The notes under the pieces were generated by a model, which saw only the letters and a program-made list of their open reading frames with translations, was not told the DNA's origin and did no database searches. A stretch of DNA of 64,000 bases from Sphingobacterium tenebrionis (GTDB lineage Bacteria > Bacteroidota > Bacteroidia > Sphingobacteriales > Sphingobacteriaceae). The stretch's first letter is position 1. Every line of letters begins with the position of its first letter. Location: the NCBI RefSeq assembly GCF_037126265.1, contig NZ_JAYLLN010000011.1, positions 13,557 through 77,556 on the forward strand. Direction: 5' to 3'. Below are positions 1-8,469 of the stretch, piece after piece. The position numbers and the translations under genes were made by a program.

Positions 1-30
1 AATGCAACGAGTTTTTGTGAGTAGGTCTCG

Positions 31-549
31 TTAACCTCTTTCTTCTAAAGCTTTTACTAAGCCGGAAATTGTATTGCCGCCTGATTGAAGAGCAGAAATA
101 ACATTTTTCGCTGGTGATTGAAGTAAAGCAATAACGTCTGCGATAAGTTCCTCTTTAGATTTAAGGTTCACTAATGCATCAAGTTGGTTGTCGCCTACGA
201 AAGCAGTCTCTTGAATATATGCTGCTTTCAATACAGGCTTGTCACCTTCTTTACGTAATTGTTTGATCAATTTCGCAGGAGCGTTGCCGGTTTCGGCAAA
301 CATCATTGTAGATGCTCCTTTTAATACGCCAAAGATCTCTTCTGAATCAACACCTGCTTCTAATAAGGCTTTCTTGATCAAGGTGTTTTTTACCACTTGA
401 ATCTCGATACCTTGCTCGAAACATTTGCGACGAATGCCATTCACCTTCTCAACAGTTAAATCTGCCGTATCCGTAATGTAGAAATTACCGTAAGATTTAA
501 TCTGCTCAGCCAAGGCTTGAACAATTTCATGTTTAAGTTCTTTTCTCAT
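31..549 (-). CDS. rplJ: 50S ribosomal protein L10
   Basis: L10 anchors the L7/L12 stalk on the large ribosomal subunit, where translation factors bind. The 172-residue length and the N-terminal MRKELKHEIV with the VVKNTLIKKAL stretch at about residues 52-62 are typical of the family. The C-terminal helix at about 130-172 would carry the L12 dimers. It starts 2 bases after the rplA stop, so the two are surely co-transcribed. The rplL gene expected next lies beyond the left edge of the window; only 30 bases follow the stop. Confidence 0.97.
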   Translation of the reverse strand: MRKELKHEIVQALAEQIKSYGNFYITDTADLTVEKVNGIRRKCFEQGIEIQVVKNTLIKKALLEAGVDSEEIFGVLKGASTMMFAETGNAPAKLIKQLRKEGDKPVLKAAYIQETAFVGDNQLDALVNLKSKEELIADVIALLQSPAKNVISALQSGGNTISGLVKALEERG

Positions 550-551
550 GA

Positions 552-1250
552 TTAAATTCCTACTACTGATTTAGTTTCTACATGAATACCTGGACTCATG
601 GTTGATGAAATGTGAATACTCTTGAAGTACGTTCCTTTAGCTGCAGATGGTTTCAAACGCGCTAACGTTTGTAATACCTCTAATGCGTTATCATAGATTT
701 TATCTGCATCGAAAGACACTTTACCAACTGAAGTGTGGATGATACCTGTTTTGTCAACTTTGAAATCGATCTTACCACCTTTAACCTCTGTTACAGCTTT
801 ACCAACTTCGGTAGTTACTGTACCAGTTTTAGGGTTAGGCATCAAGTTTCTTGGACCTAAAATACGACCCAATTTACCTACTTTCGCCATAACACTAGGC
901 ATAGTGATGATGATGTCAACGTCAGTCCAACCACCTTCGATTTTGCTGATGTAGTCGTCAAGACCTACGTAGTCCGCACCTGCTGCTTTAGCTTCTTCTT
1001 CCTTATCAGGAGTACATAAAACTAAAACACGAACTGTCTTACCAGTTCCGTGAGGTAATGTTGCGATACCACGAACCATTTGATTTGCTTTACGAGGATC
1101 TACGCCCAAACGAACGTCGATATCCACTGAAGCATCAAACTTGGTATTGGTGATTTCTTTAACTAAAGCCGAAGCTTCTTTTAAAGTATACGCCTTACCA
1201 GCTTCAATTTTGGATAGTGCCGCTTTTTGATTTTTTGTTAATCTAGCCAC
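552..1250 (-). CDS. rplA: 50S ribosomal protein L1
   Basis: L1 forms the mobile stalk at the ribosomal E site and, in many bacteria, represses translation of its own rplK-rplA message. The 232 residues match the family length. The hallmark GRILGPRNLMPNPKTGTV lies at about residues 127-144. It sits 22 bases after rplK and 2 bases before rplJ in the conserved order rplK-rplA-rplJ. Nothing about the sequence is unusual. Confidence 0.97.
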   Translation of the reverse strand: MARLTKNQKAALSKIEAGKAYTLKEASALVKEITNTKFDASVDIDVRLGVDPRKANQMVRGIATLPHGTGKTVRVLVLCTPDKEEEAKAAGADYVGLDDYISKIEGGWTDVDIIITMPSVMAKVGKLGRILGPRNLMPNPKTGTVTTEVGKAVTEVKGGKIDFKVDKTGIIHTSVGKVSFDADKIYDNALEVLQTLARLKPSAAKGTYFKSIHISSTMSPGIHVETKSVVGI

Positions 1251-1272
1251 TTTCTTAAACTGATTTCGTTAA

Positions 1273-1716
1273 TTAATTTTTCCAAGGAGCATCTCCAGAT
1301 ACTGTGATACCCATACTACGCGCTGTACCGGCAACCATTCTCATAGCTGACTCTACGGTAAATGCATTCAAATCTGGCATTTTATCTTCAGCGATTTGCT
1401 TTACTTGATCCCAAGTAATGCTTGCCACCTTCTTACGGTTAGGCTCGCCTGATCCACTTTTCAATTTAGCTGCGTCTTTTAACTGAACCGCTACTGGTGG
1501 AGTCTTGATGATAAAATCAAAAGATTTGTCGGCATATACAGTGATTACAACAGGTAATACTTGACCTGGTTTGTCTTGCGTACGAGCGTTGAATTGCTTA
1601 CAAAAATCCATGATGTTCACACCTTTAGCACCTAATGCAGGTCCTACTGGTGGAGATGGGTTTGCAGCACCGCCCTTCACTTGTAATTTTACTAACGCAC
1701 TGACTTCTTTTGCCAT
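1273..1716 (-). CDS. rplK: 50S ribosomal protein L11
   Basis: L11 is part of the GTPase-associated centre with 23S rRNA and is the target region of thiostrepton. The proline-rich NPSPPVGPALG at about residues 19-29 and the C-terminal RNA-binding domain (ITWDQVKQIAEDK to GTARSMGI) are clear. The length, 147 residues, is standard. Unlike many bacteria where nusG runs straight into rplK, here about 500 bases with a convergent small gene and a terminator separate them, so rplK probably begins a new transcript from a promoter near 1830. Confidence 0.97.
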   Translation of the reverse strand: MAKEVSALVKLQVKGGAANPSPPVGPALGAKGVNIMDFCKQFNARTQDKPGQVLPVVITVYADKSFDFIIKTPPVAVQLKDAAKLKSGSGEPNRKKVASITWDQVKQIAEDKMPDLNAFTVESAMRMVAGTARSMGITVSGDAPWKN

Positions 1717-1827
1717 TTTTTTTGTGATTTAATTTGTTAAATGTTTGTTAGTAAGTTGGAAGCAATAACGTAACATTTACTTTTTCTCGTTCGACCTTAA
1801 ACCTAAGTTTTGCAATCAAACGAGGTG

Positions 1828-1835
1828 CAAAGATA
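1828..1835 (-). promoter_or_regulatory. Likely -7 element of the rplK-rplA-rplJ promoter
   Basis: On the minus strand this reads TATCTTTG, a match to the Bacteroidota -7 consensus TAnnTTTG, about 110 bases upstream of rplK. The same octamer stands upstream of the tRNA-tuf operon in this window. The -33 element is less clear. Confidence 0.6.
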
Positions 1836-1895
1836 TATATAAATTCTTTAAGATGAAAATATTTTTTACTTTTTATTTGAGGCGATGGATTGCTA

Positions 1896-1927
1896 TTTGT
1901 TATAGCAAGGAATTAAGATTAGCTTTG
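1896..1927 (+). promoter_or_regulatory. Promoter of the small gene at 1947
   Basis: TTTG at 1896-1899 and TAGCTTTG at 1920-1927 are 20 bases apart, very close to the Bacteroidota TTTG-N19-TAnnTTTG promoter. The start codon of the small gene follows 19 bases downstream, which supports expression of that gene. Confidence 0.6.
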
Positions 1928-1946
1928 TATTTAAAATGATAGCAAG

Positions 1947-2114
1947 ATGAATACAAATAATTCAAAGAAATCATCCTCTTTACGAATTGAGAGCATTCAT
2001 TCTAATAAACCTAATGATAAGACTAAGAAAGCCATCGAGGAAACACTTTCTGTTTCTAAAAAACTCAAAGGTTTTACAAATATGGATGATCTATTTGCGA
2101 GCTTATCCAAATAA
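1947..2114 (+). CDS. Small hypothetical protein, 55 residues
   Basis: I do not recognise this protein with certainty. It starts MNTNNSKKSSSLRIESIHSN, is rich in Lys and Ser, and ends in a predicted amphipathic helix (KAIEETLSVSKKL) followed by GFTNMDDLFASLSK, a layout reminiscent of short antitoxin-like or DUF-type Bacteroidota proteins; no toxin gene is next to it. A consensus promoter lies directly upstream and a strong hairpin terminator directly downstream, which argues that it is a real gene. It lies inside the nusG-rplK interval on the opposite strand to those genes. Confidence 0.55.
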   Translation: MNTNNSKKSSSLRIESIHSNKPNDKTKKAIEETLSVSKKLKGFTNMDDLFASLSK

Positions 2115-2149
2115 TCATATCTCAATATATACAGATATTAAGTTTATAA

Positions 2150-2190
2150 AAAAAACAAAAAACCGATATTTCTCAATATCGGTTTTTTTT
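2150..2190. terminator. Bidirectional intrinsic terminator
   Basis: Stem AAACCGATATT (2160-2170) pairs perfectly with AATATCGGTTT (2175-2185) around a TCTC loop. An A-rich left flank and a T-run on the right make it work in both directions. It can end the small plus-strand gene and the minus-strand nusG message. Confidence 0.85.
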
Positions 2191-2231
2191 GATAGACATT
2201 ATTGCTGTCTCTATATTATCTTCGATCCGGA

Positions 2232-2777
2232 TTATTCCTTCTCCACTTGCATATAGTTCAATTCAAGAGGAGTCTTTCTTCCAAATACCTTAACCATTAC
2301 GGTCAATTTCTTCTTATCCTCATGAACCTCTTCGATTTCACCGGTGAATCCATTGAATGGACCATCGCTTACTTTCACTGTTTCACCTACGTAGTAAGGA
2401 ACGTTGATAGACTCGCCTTGCTCGGCCATCTCATCCACTTTACCTAGGATCCTGTTTACTTCTGCCGGACGCAAAGGGATCGCATTACCTGCTTTATCAC
2501 CTAAAAATCCGATTACGCTATTTACGTTTTTGATCGCGTGCTCAATCTCTCCATCCAAAGCTGCTTCAATCAATACATATCCAGGGTAATAGTTACGCTC
2601 TTTCGCTACTTTTTTACCATCACGCATCTGATAGTATTTCTCCATAGGGATCAATACCTGCGTTACTAAATGCTGTATTCCTAAACGATTGATTTCTGCC
2701 TCAAGATATTGCTTTACCTTCTTCTCTTTCCCACTAACAGCACGAACTACGTACCATTTTAAACTTTGATCTGCCAT
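2232..2777 (-). CDS. nusG: Transcription termination/antitermination factor NusG
   Basis: NusG binds RNA polymerase and modulates elongation, pausing and Rho-dependent termination. The 181 residues contain the NGN domain (KWYVVRAVSGKEKKVKQYLE at residues 6-25, YYPGYVLIE at about 63-71) and a C-terminal KOW domain (VKVSDGPFNGFTGEIEEV at about 132-149). It lies 23 bases after secE, the usual partner. An intrinsic terminator follows about 40 bases downstream. Confidence 0.96.
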   Translation of the reverse strand: MADQSLKWYVVRAVSGKEKKVKQYLEAEINRLGIQHLVTQVLIPMEKYYQMRDGKKVAKERNYYPGYVLIEAALDGEIEHAIKNVNSVIGFLGDKAGNAIPLRPAEVNRILGKVDEMAEQGESINVPYYVGETVKVSDGPFNGFTGEIEEVHEDKKKLTVMVKVFGRKTPLELNYMQVEKE

Positions 2778-2800
2778 AGTCTTCTTTCGAATTAGAAAAA

Positions 2801-2995
2801 TTAAGAAGCTGTATTGTACAACAACTCCATAATGTTGCTCGATGCTTTATCCATTACGAAAATCAACAATGCGATGATAATGGAAGCAACAAGTACAATA
2901 ATAGCATGACTCTGCAATTGTGACCAAGTCGGCCAAGTCACTTTCTCGGTGATCTCTGTATAAGAGTCCTTAAAAAAATCAAGTACTTTTGCCAT
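2801..2995 (-). CDS. secE: Preprotein translocase subunit SecE
   Basis: SecE is the small essential subunit that clamps SecY in the membrane translocon. The 64-residue protein is the short one-helix form: an amphipathic N-terminal part (DSYTEITEKVTWPTWSQL) with the family signature KVTWP, then one membrane helix at about residues 30-50. It lies between tRNA-Trp and nusG, as in the common tuf-trpT-secE-nusG order. Confidence 0.96.
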   Translation of the reverse strand: MAKVLDFFKDSYTEITEKVTWPTWSQLQSHAIIVLVASIIIALLIFVMDKASSNIMELLYNTAS

Positions 2996-3020
2996 TTAAT
3001 TGTTTTCTAAGTTTATTAAG

Positions 3021-3092
3021 CACGGGCACAAGGATTCGAACCCTGATCGAAGGTTTTGGAGACCTCTATTCTACCATTGAACTATGCCCGTG
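3021..3092 (-). tRNA. tRNA-Trp (CCA)
   Basis: Acceptor arms CACGGGC and GCCCGTG pair fully. The anticodon loop reads CTCCAAA, giving anticodon CCA. The T-arm GGTTCGAATCC is canonical. It lies between tuf and secE and is probably cut out of the same transcript. Confidence 0.95.
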
Positions 3093-3186
3093 TATTTTTT
3101 ATGATGTTGCAAATATAGCGTTTAAACCGCATTACAACAAATATTATTTCAATTTTAATGGAGTTTATCGCAAGCTCCATTGTTAG

Positions 3187-3230
3187 AAAAAATAAGCTAA
3201 TCAGCCTGAGCCAATTAGCTTATTTTTTAT
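3187..3230 (-). terminator. Intrinsic terminator after tuf
   Basis: AATAAGCTAAT (3191-3201) pairs perfectly with ATTAGCTTATT (3214-3224), with A/T-rich flanks on both sides. It stands 16 bases past the tuf stop codon and may partly uncouple tRNA-Trp-secE-nusG from tuf. Confidence 0.8.
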
Positions 3231-3245
3231 GTTGTAATCGACAGA

Positions 3246-4433
3246 TTATGCTAAGATTTCAGTTACCTGACCAGCACCTACTGTACGACCACCCTCACGG
3301 ATAGCGAAACGTAGACCTTTTTCCATCGCGATAGCGTTGATCAACTTCACAGTGATCGTAACGTTATCACCTGGCATAACCATCTCTGTACCTTCTTCTA
3401 AAGTGATCTCTCCAGTAACGTCTGTCGTACGGAAGTAGAATTGAGGACGGTATTTGTTGAAGAATGGAGTATGACGACCACCTTCAGCTTTTGATAATAC
3501 GTAAACCTCAGCTTTGAAGTCTGTGTGAGGAGTTACTGAACCTGGTTTACAGATAACCATACCACGACGGATATCAGTTTTCTCAATACCACGTAACAAT
3601 AAACCTACGTTATCACCTGCTTCACCGTAATCTAAGATCTTACGGAACATCTCAACACCTGTTACGGTAGATTTCAAGTTCTCAGCACCCATACCTAAGA
3701 TTTCTACTGGATCTCCAGAGTTGATTACACCTCTTTCGATACGACCAGTTGCAACAGTACCACGACCAGTGATCGAGAATACGTCTTCGATAGGCATCAA
3801 GAAAGGAAGTTCAGTCAAACGTGGAGGGATTGGAATGTAGTTATCTACAGCGTCCATCAATTCCATGATTGAATCAACCCATTGCTCTTCACCGTTCAAA
3901 GCACCTAATGCAGAACCTTTGATTACAGGAACATCGTCACCTGGGAATTCGTAGAATGATAATAATTCACGAACTTCCATTTCAACTAAGTCTAATAACT
4001 CAGCGTCATCAACTAAGTCAACTTTGTTCAAGAATACTACTAACGCAGGAACACCTACCTGACGAGCCAATAGGATGTGCTCGCGAGTTTGAGGCATAGG
4101 ACCATCTGTAGCAGCAACTACGATGATAGCACCATCCATCTGTGCAGCACCAGTTACCATGTTCTTCACGTAATCCGCGTGTCCAGGACAATCTACGTGT
4201 GCATAGTGACGGTTAGCTGTTTGGTATTCTACGTGTGCCGTGTTAATTGTAATACCACGCTCTTTTTCTTCAGGAGCAGAGTCAATTGAATCAAATGAAC
4301 GAGCTTCTGAAAAACCTTTATCAGCTAATACTTTAGTGATAGCAGCTGTTGTAGTTGTTTTACCGTGGTCAACGTGACCGATAGTACCAATGTTTAAGTG
4401 CGGTTTACTACGGTCAAATTTCTCTTTTGCCAT
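3246..4433 (-). CDS. tuf: Translation elongation factor Tu
   Basis: EF-Tu carries aminoacyl-tRNA to the ribosomal A site with GTP hydrolysis. All G motifs are visible: GHVDHGKT at residues 19-26, the DCPGH motif near 80, and NKVD near 136, followed by beta-barrel domains 2 and 3. The 395 residues equal the usual length. It follows four tRNA genes on the same strand, the ancient thrU-tyrU-glyT-thrT-tufB arrangement. Confidence 0.98.
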   Translation of the reverse strand: MAKEKFDRSKPHLNIGTIGHVDHGKTTTTAAITKVLADKGFSEARSFDSIDSAPEEKERGITINTAHVEYQTANRHYAHVDCPGHADYVKNMVTGAAQMDGAIIVVAATDGPMPQTREHILLARQVGVPALVVFLNKVDLVDDAELLDLVEMEVRELLSFYEFPGDDVPVIKGSALGALNGEEQWVDSIMELMDAVDNYIPIPPRLTELPFLMPIEDVFSITGRGTVATGRIERGVINSGDPVEILGMGAENLKSTVTGVEMFRKILDYGEAGDNVGLLLRGIEKTDIRRGMVICKPGSVTPHTDFKAEVYVLSKAEGGRHTPFFNKYRPQFYFRTTDVTGEITLEEGTEMVMPGDNVTITVKLINAIAMEKGLRFAIREGGRTVGAGQVTEILA

Positions 4434-4505
4434 GTTTATGCGAATTAGTAATTATAAAATATTTCCTTTAATTATCTTACAAAGTTAATAAAACTTATGT
4501 ATTCG

Positions 4506-4577
<72 letters not shown>

Positions 4578-4683
4578 TTAAAACCTTTTTAACAGGTTAA
4601 AAACCCATTTACAAAGATAAGTCTCTACCCTTTTAATTTGTTCATTGAAAAGAAGAGAGACTTAGATTTGTTTTTATAAATTG

Positions 4684-4756
4684 AGCGGAAGACGAGGTTC
4701 GAACTCGCGACCTATAGCTTGGAAGGCTATCGCTCTACCAACTGAGCTACTTCCGC
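4684..4756 (-). tRNA. tRNA-Gly (TCC)
   Basis: Acceptor GCGGAAG pairs with CTTCCGC. The anticodon arm ATAGC-CTTCCAA-GCTAT gives anticodon TCC. The D- and T-arms are canonical. Confidence 0.95.
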
Positions 4757-4810
4757 TTGTCGTTTCCCACTGTAGAAACCCCGAGAGGTAAGTGGAGAAC
4801 TCCATTTTCA

Positions 4811-4894
4811 TGGTGGAGGGAGAAGGATTCGAACCTTCGAAGCCGAAGCAACGGATTTACAGTCCGTCCCATTTGACCGCTCTGGAACCCCTCC
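4811..4894 (-). tRNA. tRNA-Tyr (GTA)
   Basis: This is a class II tRNA with a long variable arm. The anticodon arm ACGGA-CTGTAAA-TCCGT gives anticodon GTA, and the acceptor GGAGGGG pairs with TCCCTCC. A CCA end appears to be encoded at 4811-4813, unlike the neighbouring tRNA genes. Confidence 0.95.
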
Positions 4895-4918
4895 AGACCA
4901 GCAACTTGCGTCGCTTTG

Positions 4919-4991
<73 letters not shown>

Positions 4992-5151
4992 GGATTTTAA
5001 TTTAATAAAACTTTCTTTTTAAAGAACGGCTTTCCGGAGATAGCGAGTGCAAAAATCTAATATTTATCTGATATTCGCAAGTTTTATTTTTATTTTTTTT
5101 CACTTAAAGAACTTCCAAAACTTTTCGACCTATTGTCCCGTTTTGATGATG

Positions 5152-5182
5152 CAAAGATAGCTAACGCCAGAATATATCAAAA
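5152..5182 (-). promoter_or_regulatory. Promoter of the tRNA-tuf-secE-nusG operon
   Basis: On the minus strand TATCTTTG (5159-5152) is a consensus -7 element, with a TTTTTG stretch about 18 bases further upstream as the -33 element. It lies about 160 bases before the first tRNA. The rest of the 4992-5251 gap is AT-rich and holds nothing else I can name. Confidence 0.65.
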
Positions 5183-5267
5183 ATATTTGCCGGTTTTTTT
5201 TGCCATTGAAAATCATATCGTTGATATGCAAGTAAATAATTTTCATTTTTCATGTCAACTTATCCCC

Positions 5268-5275
5268 TATATTTG
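5268..5275 (+). promoter_or_regulatory. Possible leaderless promoter of the barrel protein gene
   Basis: TATATTTG matches the TAnnTTTG -7 element and ends 3 bases before the ATG at 5279. If used, the message would begin at or next to the start codon. It also bears on start choice, since the alternative ATG at 5252 would then be untranscribed. Confidence 0.4.
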
Positions 5276-5278
5276 TGC

Positions 5279-6448
5279 ATGATTAAGCATTTTCACACGA
5301 AATTTTTCCGCATTCTTTTTACAGCAAGCGTCCTTTTCGCCGCAAATTGTAACAGCTCCCAAGCACAAGAACAGAAAAATATCATCCAAAAAATCATAAA
5401 AAAATTCATCTCCTCCGAAAAAGACTCCAGCCGATCCGCTAGTTTCATGGTCCTGCCTGCTGTGGGCTATGCCCAGGAGACCGGCTTTGAATATGGTCTT
5501 GCCAGTACCTACAACTTCTATATGGATAAGGAAAACCTGGAAAGCCGCACTTCCAATATCACCCTGATCGGTACATTGACTACCAAAAAACAGAAGAACA
5601 TCAAGTTGCTTTCCGATATCTGGACAAAGAAGAACGAATACCATATCCTTTCGGAACTCCGTTATCGCGATTGGCCCTTCAACTTCTATGGGATCGGAAA
5701 TGATACCTGGAAGACCGATGAGGATTACCTGGAACAGAAACTCTATCGGGTAAAACTGGATGTGGAGAAGAAGATCATCCCCAACCTCTATGCAGGCGTC
5801 AATGTCAATTATGAACATTTCCAATTCCAGGATGTTGAAGCCGATGGCATTTTCACCTCCCCTGAAGTGTTGGGTAAGGATGGCGGGCAATATGCCGCGC
5901 TGGGAGCTTCTGTACTATACGATACCCGTAACAACACCACCTATACCAGCCAAGGCTTCTATGGAAGGGTTAAATATGCCTATGCACCAAAATTCTTTCA
6001 GGATGATGATTTCACGGGAAGCCAAGCAGAAATCGATATCCGGGGATATTATCCATTAGCAAATAAATTGGTTTTGGCTGCCCAAGGGCTTTATCGCGGA
6101 ACATACGGGAAGAATGTACCTTTTTATGTGATGCGGGATCTGGGTGGAGATATGACCATGCGAGGGTATTACCTGGGACGGTATAAAGATAAGAATTACC
6201 TGACCGCCCAAGCTGAGTTGAGGTACAGGTTCCATCCACGCGTAGGGGTTACCGGATTTCTTGGCACCGGAAGCACCTTCTCCGAAGACCATAAAGCACG
6301 CTTCCTTCCATCCTACGGCGGCGGATTGCGTTATTTCTTCAGTCTGGAACACAGCAGCAGTATCCGCTTCGATTATTCTTATGGCGAAAAAAGACCCGGA
6401 GAGAAACGCCAGTCTGGATTTTACCTGAGCATCAGCGAAGCCTTTTAG
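5279..6448 (+). CDS. BamA/TamA-family outer membrane beta-barrel protein
   Basis: The product is probably an outer-membrane 16-strand-type barrel of the D15/BamA superfamily. I chose the ATG at 5279 because MIKHFHTKFFRILFTASVLF reads as a proper signal peptide, cleaved near SQAQ; an in-frame ATG at 5252 would only add nine residues. The rest is alternating beta-strand sequence, with GASVLYDTRNNTTYTSQGFY (a D15 hallmark around DxRxN..P/T..G), GGDMTMRGYYLGRYKD near the middle-end and a terminal Phe as expected of a BAM recognition signal. At about 389 residues there is no room for POTRA domains, so it is not BamA itself. Substrate and role are unknown. Confidence 0.7.
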   Translation: MIKHFHTKFFRILFTASVLFAANCNSSQAQEQKNIIQKIIKKFISSEKDSSRSASFMVLPAVGYAQETGFEYGLASTYNFYMDKENLESRTSNITLIGTLTTKKQKNIKLLSDIWTKKNEYHILSELRYRDWPFNFYGIGNDTWKTDEDYLEQKLYRVKLDVEKKIIPNLYAGVNVNYEHFQFQDVEADGIFTSPEVLGKDGGQYAALGASVLYDTRNNTTYTSQGFYGRVKYAYAPKFFQDDDFTGSQAEIDIRGYYPLANKLVLAAQGLYRGTYGKNVPFYVMRDLGGDMTMRGYYLGRYKDKNYLTAQAELRYRFHPRVGVTGFLGTGSTFSEDHKARFLPSYGGGLRYFFSLEHSSSIRFDYSYGEKRPGEKRQSGFYLSISEAF

Positions 6449-6477
6449 GATAGGTTGGAAAATTCAATCGCCTGGAT

Positions 6478-6945
6478 CTATACCTGCCTCAACAGAAAGT
6501 CCTCTTTATGTTGAACGGGTCTATACAGCAATATGCCAAAATGGAACAGGTTGATACTTACGGTAACCTCTTTTTTCTGCAACATTTGCCTCCAAAGCGC
6601 TCTATTTTGCCGTGAATAAGGGTTTTTCACAAAAAGAGGTTTCCCTGACGTTAAGACCTGAAGCAGCGCATCATCCAGTGCTGGCAATTTCTCCAGCCAG
6701 TACGCTTCAGCTTCCACATCGTTCCAATCATCACCTAACTTCGCTATTCCCCAAAAAGAAAGGATATTCTTTATCAATTCCTTTTGGTGGGCCGGTATGC
6801 TAGCCGGAACAGCCACCTCCCCTTTCCTTTCATAATCCTTTTGGTAGATCACCTGATCTGCTAAAGCATAGACAAAAGGCGAATGCGTACCATGTCGGCT
6901 ATTCGAAATCAGGTAATGGTAAATGTAATCATACAGGTGGCGCAT
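6478..6945 (-). CDS. Shortened O-methyltransferase-like protein, probably inactive
   Basis: The 155-residue product begins MRHLYDYIYHYL and has HGTHSPFVYALADQVIY at about residues 18-34, the N-terminal signature of a Bacteroidota class I SAM-dependent methyltransferase family of roughly 250 residues. Its end (VTVSINLFHFGILLYRP) resembles the C-terminus of that family. The central Rossmann part with the glycine-rich SAM motif is missing, so catalysis is unlikely. The start at 6945 is preferred because TAATTTTG stands 5 bases upstream; a longer reading from 7017 adds an uncharacteristic N-terminus. It is convergent with the barrel gene, 29 bases apart. Confidence 0.55.
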   Translation of the reverse strand: MRHLYDYIYHYLISNSRHGTHSPFVYALADQVIYQKDYERKGEVAVPASIPAHQKELIKNILSFWGIAKLGDDWNDVEAEAYWLEKLPALDDALLQVLTSGKPLFVKNPYSRQNRALWRQMLQKKEVTVSINLFHFGILLYRPVQHKEDFLLRQV

Positions 6946-7145
6946 GAGGACAAAATTAAGGTAATAATCGGTATAGCAATCGAATGAAAAACAATATTTC
7001 ATTCGGAGTGAAACCATGGTGAAAGTAACCTAAAAGTATGTAAACAGTATGGTAAGCATATAAAAACACGCTTCTACCCTACTTAAACCTTGATTTCATA
7101 GCGAAACCTAGTCATTTACATACTGAAAACATCGATTTTTTAAGG

Positions 7146-8465
7146 TTAAGGGAATTGCAGGGTAAACGTACTGCCCTCGCCTTCTTTACTATCCACGGCG
7201 AGGTTGCCATGGTGCATGAGCATGATCTGTTTGCTGAGGGTTAGACCAACCCCTGTACCCGTCTTTTTGGTCGTAAAAAATGGGGTAAAGATCTGGTCTT
7301 GGATCTCTGGAGACATCCCGATCCCATTATCCTTGATCCGGATCTGTATATTATCCTTTTGTTCAATAGCGGAAAGTGTGATGTAAGGTTCAGGCTGATC
7401 TTTAACCGCCTCAATGGCGTTCAATAGGATATTAATGATGACCTGTTCCAAAAGGTTCACGTCTGCCTGAATAACCAGTCGGGTATTTTTGATCACGATA
7501 TCCAGGTCAATGTTTTTCTGTAGAAGGGTGGGTTCCAAGAGTTGGTAAATGTTTTCGAACAATTGAACCACCTGTACATCGGCAAATTGCGGTTGGTCCA
7601 CCTTATTGATCATCCGGTAGCTCTTGGCAAATTGCAGCAGCCCTTCTGACCTTCTTTTGATGGTAAAGATACCAACCTTCAGGTCTTCGAGATCCGATTC
7701 GGAAGTCCAGTTTTCCAGTCGATGGTGCAGGGTGTCGGCAAGTGAACTGATGGGGCCAATGGAATTCATGATCTCATGGGTCAGTACACGCAAGAGTTTA
7801 TGCCATGCCTTGGTCTCCGTTTCATCAATAGCCTCGTTGATGTTCTGGTAAACCACTACGCGGAATAAACCTTCCTGGGTTTCAAATTCGGAACTCTGCA
7901 TGAACAGCTTGATCTTTCCCTTACTCGAATGCGCAGTTTCCATCTGGTGCTTGCCCAACTTTAGGAGCATGGTTTTCTCATACAATTCCGCATGTCTCTT
8001 TTTCATGCCCGAAATATTGCCGAGGTGTGGAACCTGAAACAGCTCCTTAAAGGCATCGTTCAACCACATCACCTTTCCACTATCCACATGGTAAAATAGG
8101 ATCGCCGTATCCAGCATATTGATCACCTTGTTCAGGTATTGTTGCTGCAGGGCTTGATCTATACTGATGTTCTTATAGACCTCGTTGATCTGGTTGAACG
8201 CCTCAAATAACTTACCTTCGACGCTGTGCTTACGTTTCACCACAAAACGTCGGGTGAAATCCCGATACTTTACGGCTTCCGAAAATTCGCGCAACTGGGT
8301 ATATAAAAAGCGATGGCCAGCGAATAGGCGGTAACCAAAAATGCTGAGCATAAAGAACGATAAGACCGCATAACCATAATACCCTTTGAAAATAAGCAGG
8401 GCTACCCCAACGGCAAGCGCCAAGAGGAAGAGCATTTTCAGGAAATCGAAAATAGCCAGGCGCAT
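7146..8465 (-). CDS. Membrane sensor histidine kinase (NtrB/NtrY-like)
   Basis: This is the sensor of a two-component pair. Two membrane helices lie at about residues 8-27 and 31-48 with almost no periplasmic loop, so the signal is probably sensed in the membrane or cytoplasm. A PAS-like region covers about 105-210. The HisKA H-box is LTHEIMNSIGPI with the phospho-acceptor His230. The ATPase domain shows the N-box around 339-355, G1 DNGIGMS (379-385), the F-box FTPFFTTK and G2 GTGVGL (403-408). It follows the response regulator gene by 4 bases in an apparent tolC-regulator-kinase operon. The partner is surely the neighbouring NtrC-type protein. Confidence 0.93.
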   Translation of the reverse strand: MRLAIFDFLKMLFLLALAVGVALLIFKGYYGYAVLSFFMLSIFGYRLFAGHRFLYTQLREFSEAVKYRDFTRRFVVKRKHSVEGKLFEAFNQINEVYKNISIDQALQQQYLNKVINMLDTAILFYHVDSGKVMWLNDAFKELFQVPHLGNISGMKKRHAELYEKTMLLKLGKHQMETAHSSKGKIKLFMQSSEFETQEGLFRVVVYQNINEAIDETETKAWHKLLRVLTHEIMNSIGPISSLADTLHHRLENWTSESDLEDLKVGIFTIKRRSEGLLQFAKSYRMINKVDQPQFADVQVVQLFENIYQLLEPTLLQKNIDLDIVIKNTRLVIQADVNLLEQVIINILLNAIEAVKDQPEPYITLSAIEQKDNIQIRIKDNGIGMSPEIQDQIFTPFFTTKKTGTGVGLTLSKQIMLMHHGNLAVDSKEGEGSTFTLQFP

Positions 8466-8469
8466 GGTA

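Noticed and set aside
1987..2256. An 89-codon plus-strand reading frame overlapping the small gene at 1947
   Set aside because: It is out of frame with the better-supported 55-codon gene, runs through the terminator and into nusG, and its composition looks random.
4077..4289. Plus-strand reading frame inside tuf
   Set aside because: It is a shadow of the conserved elongation factor gene.
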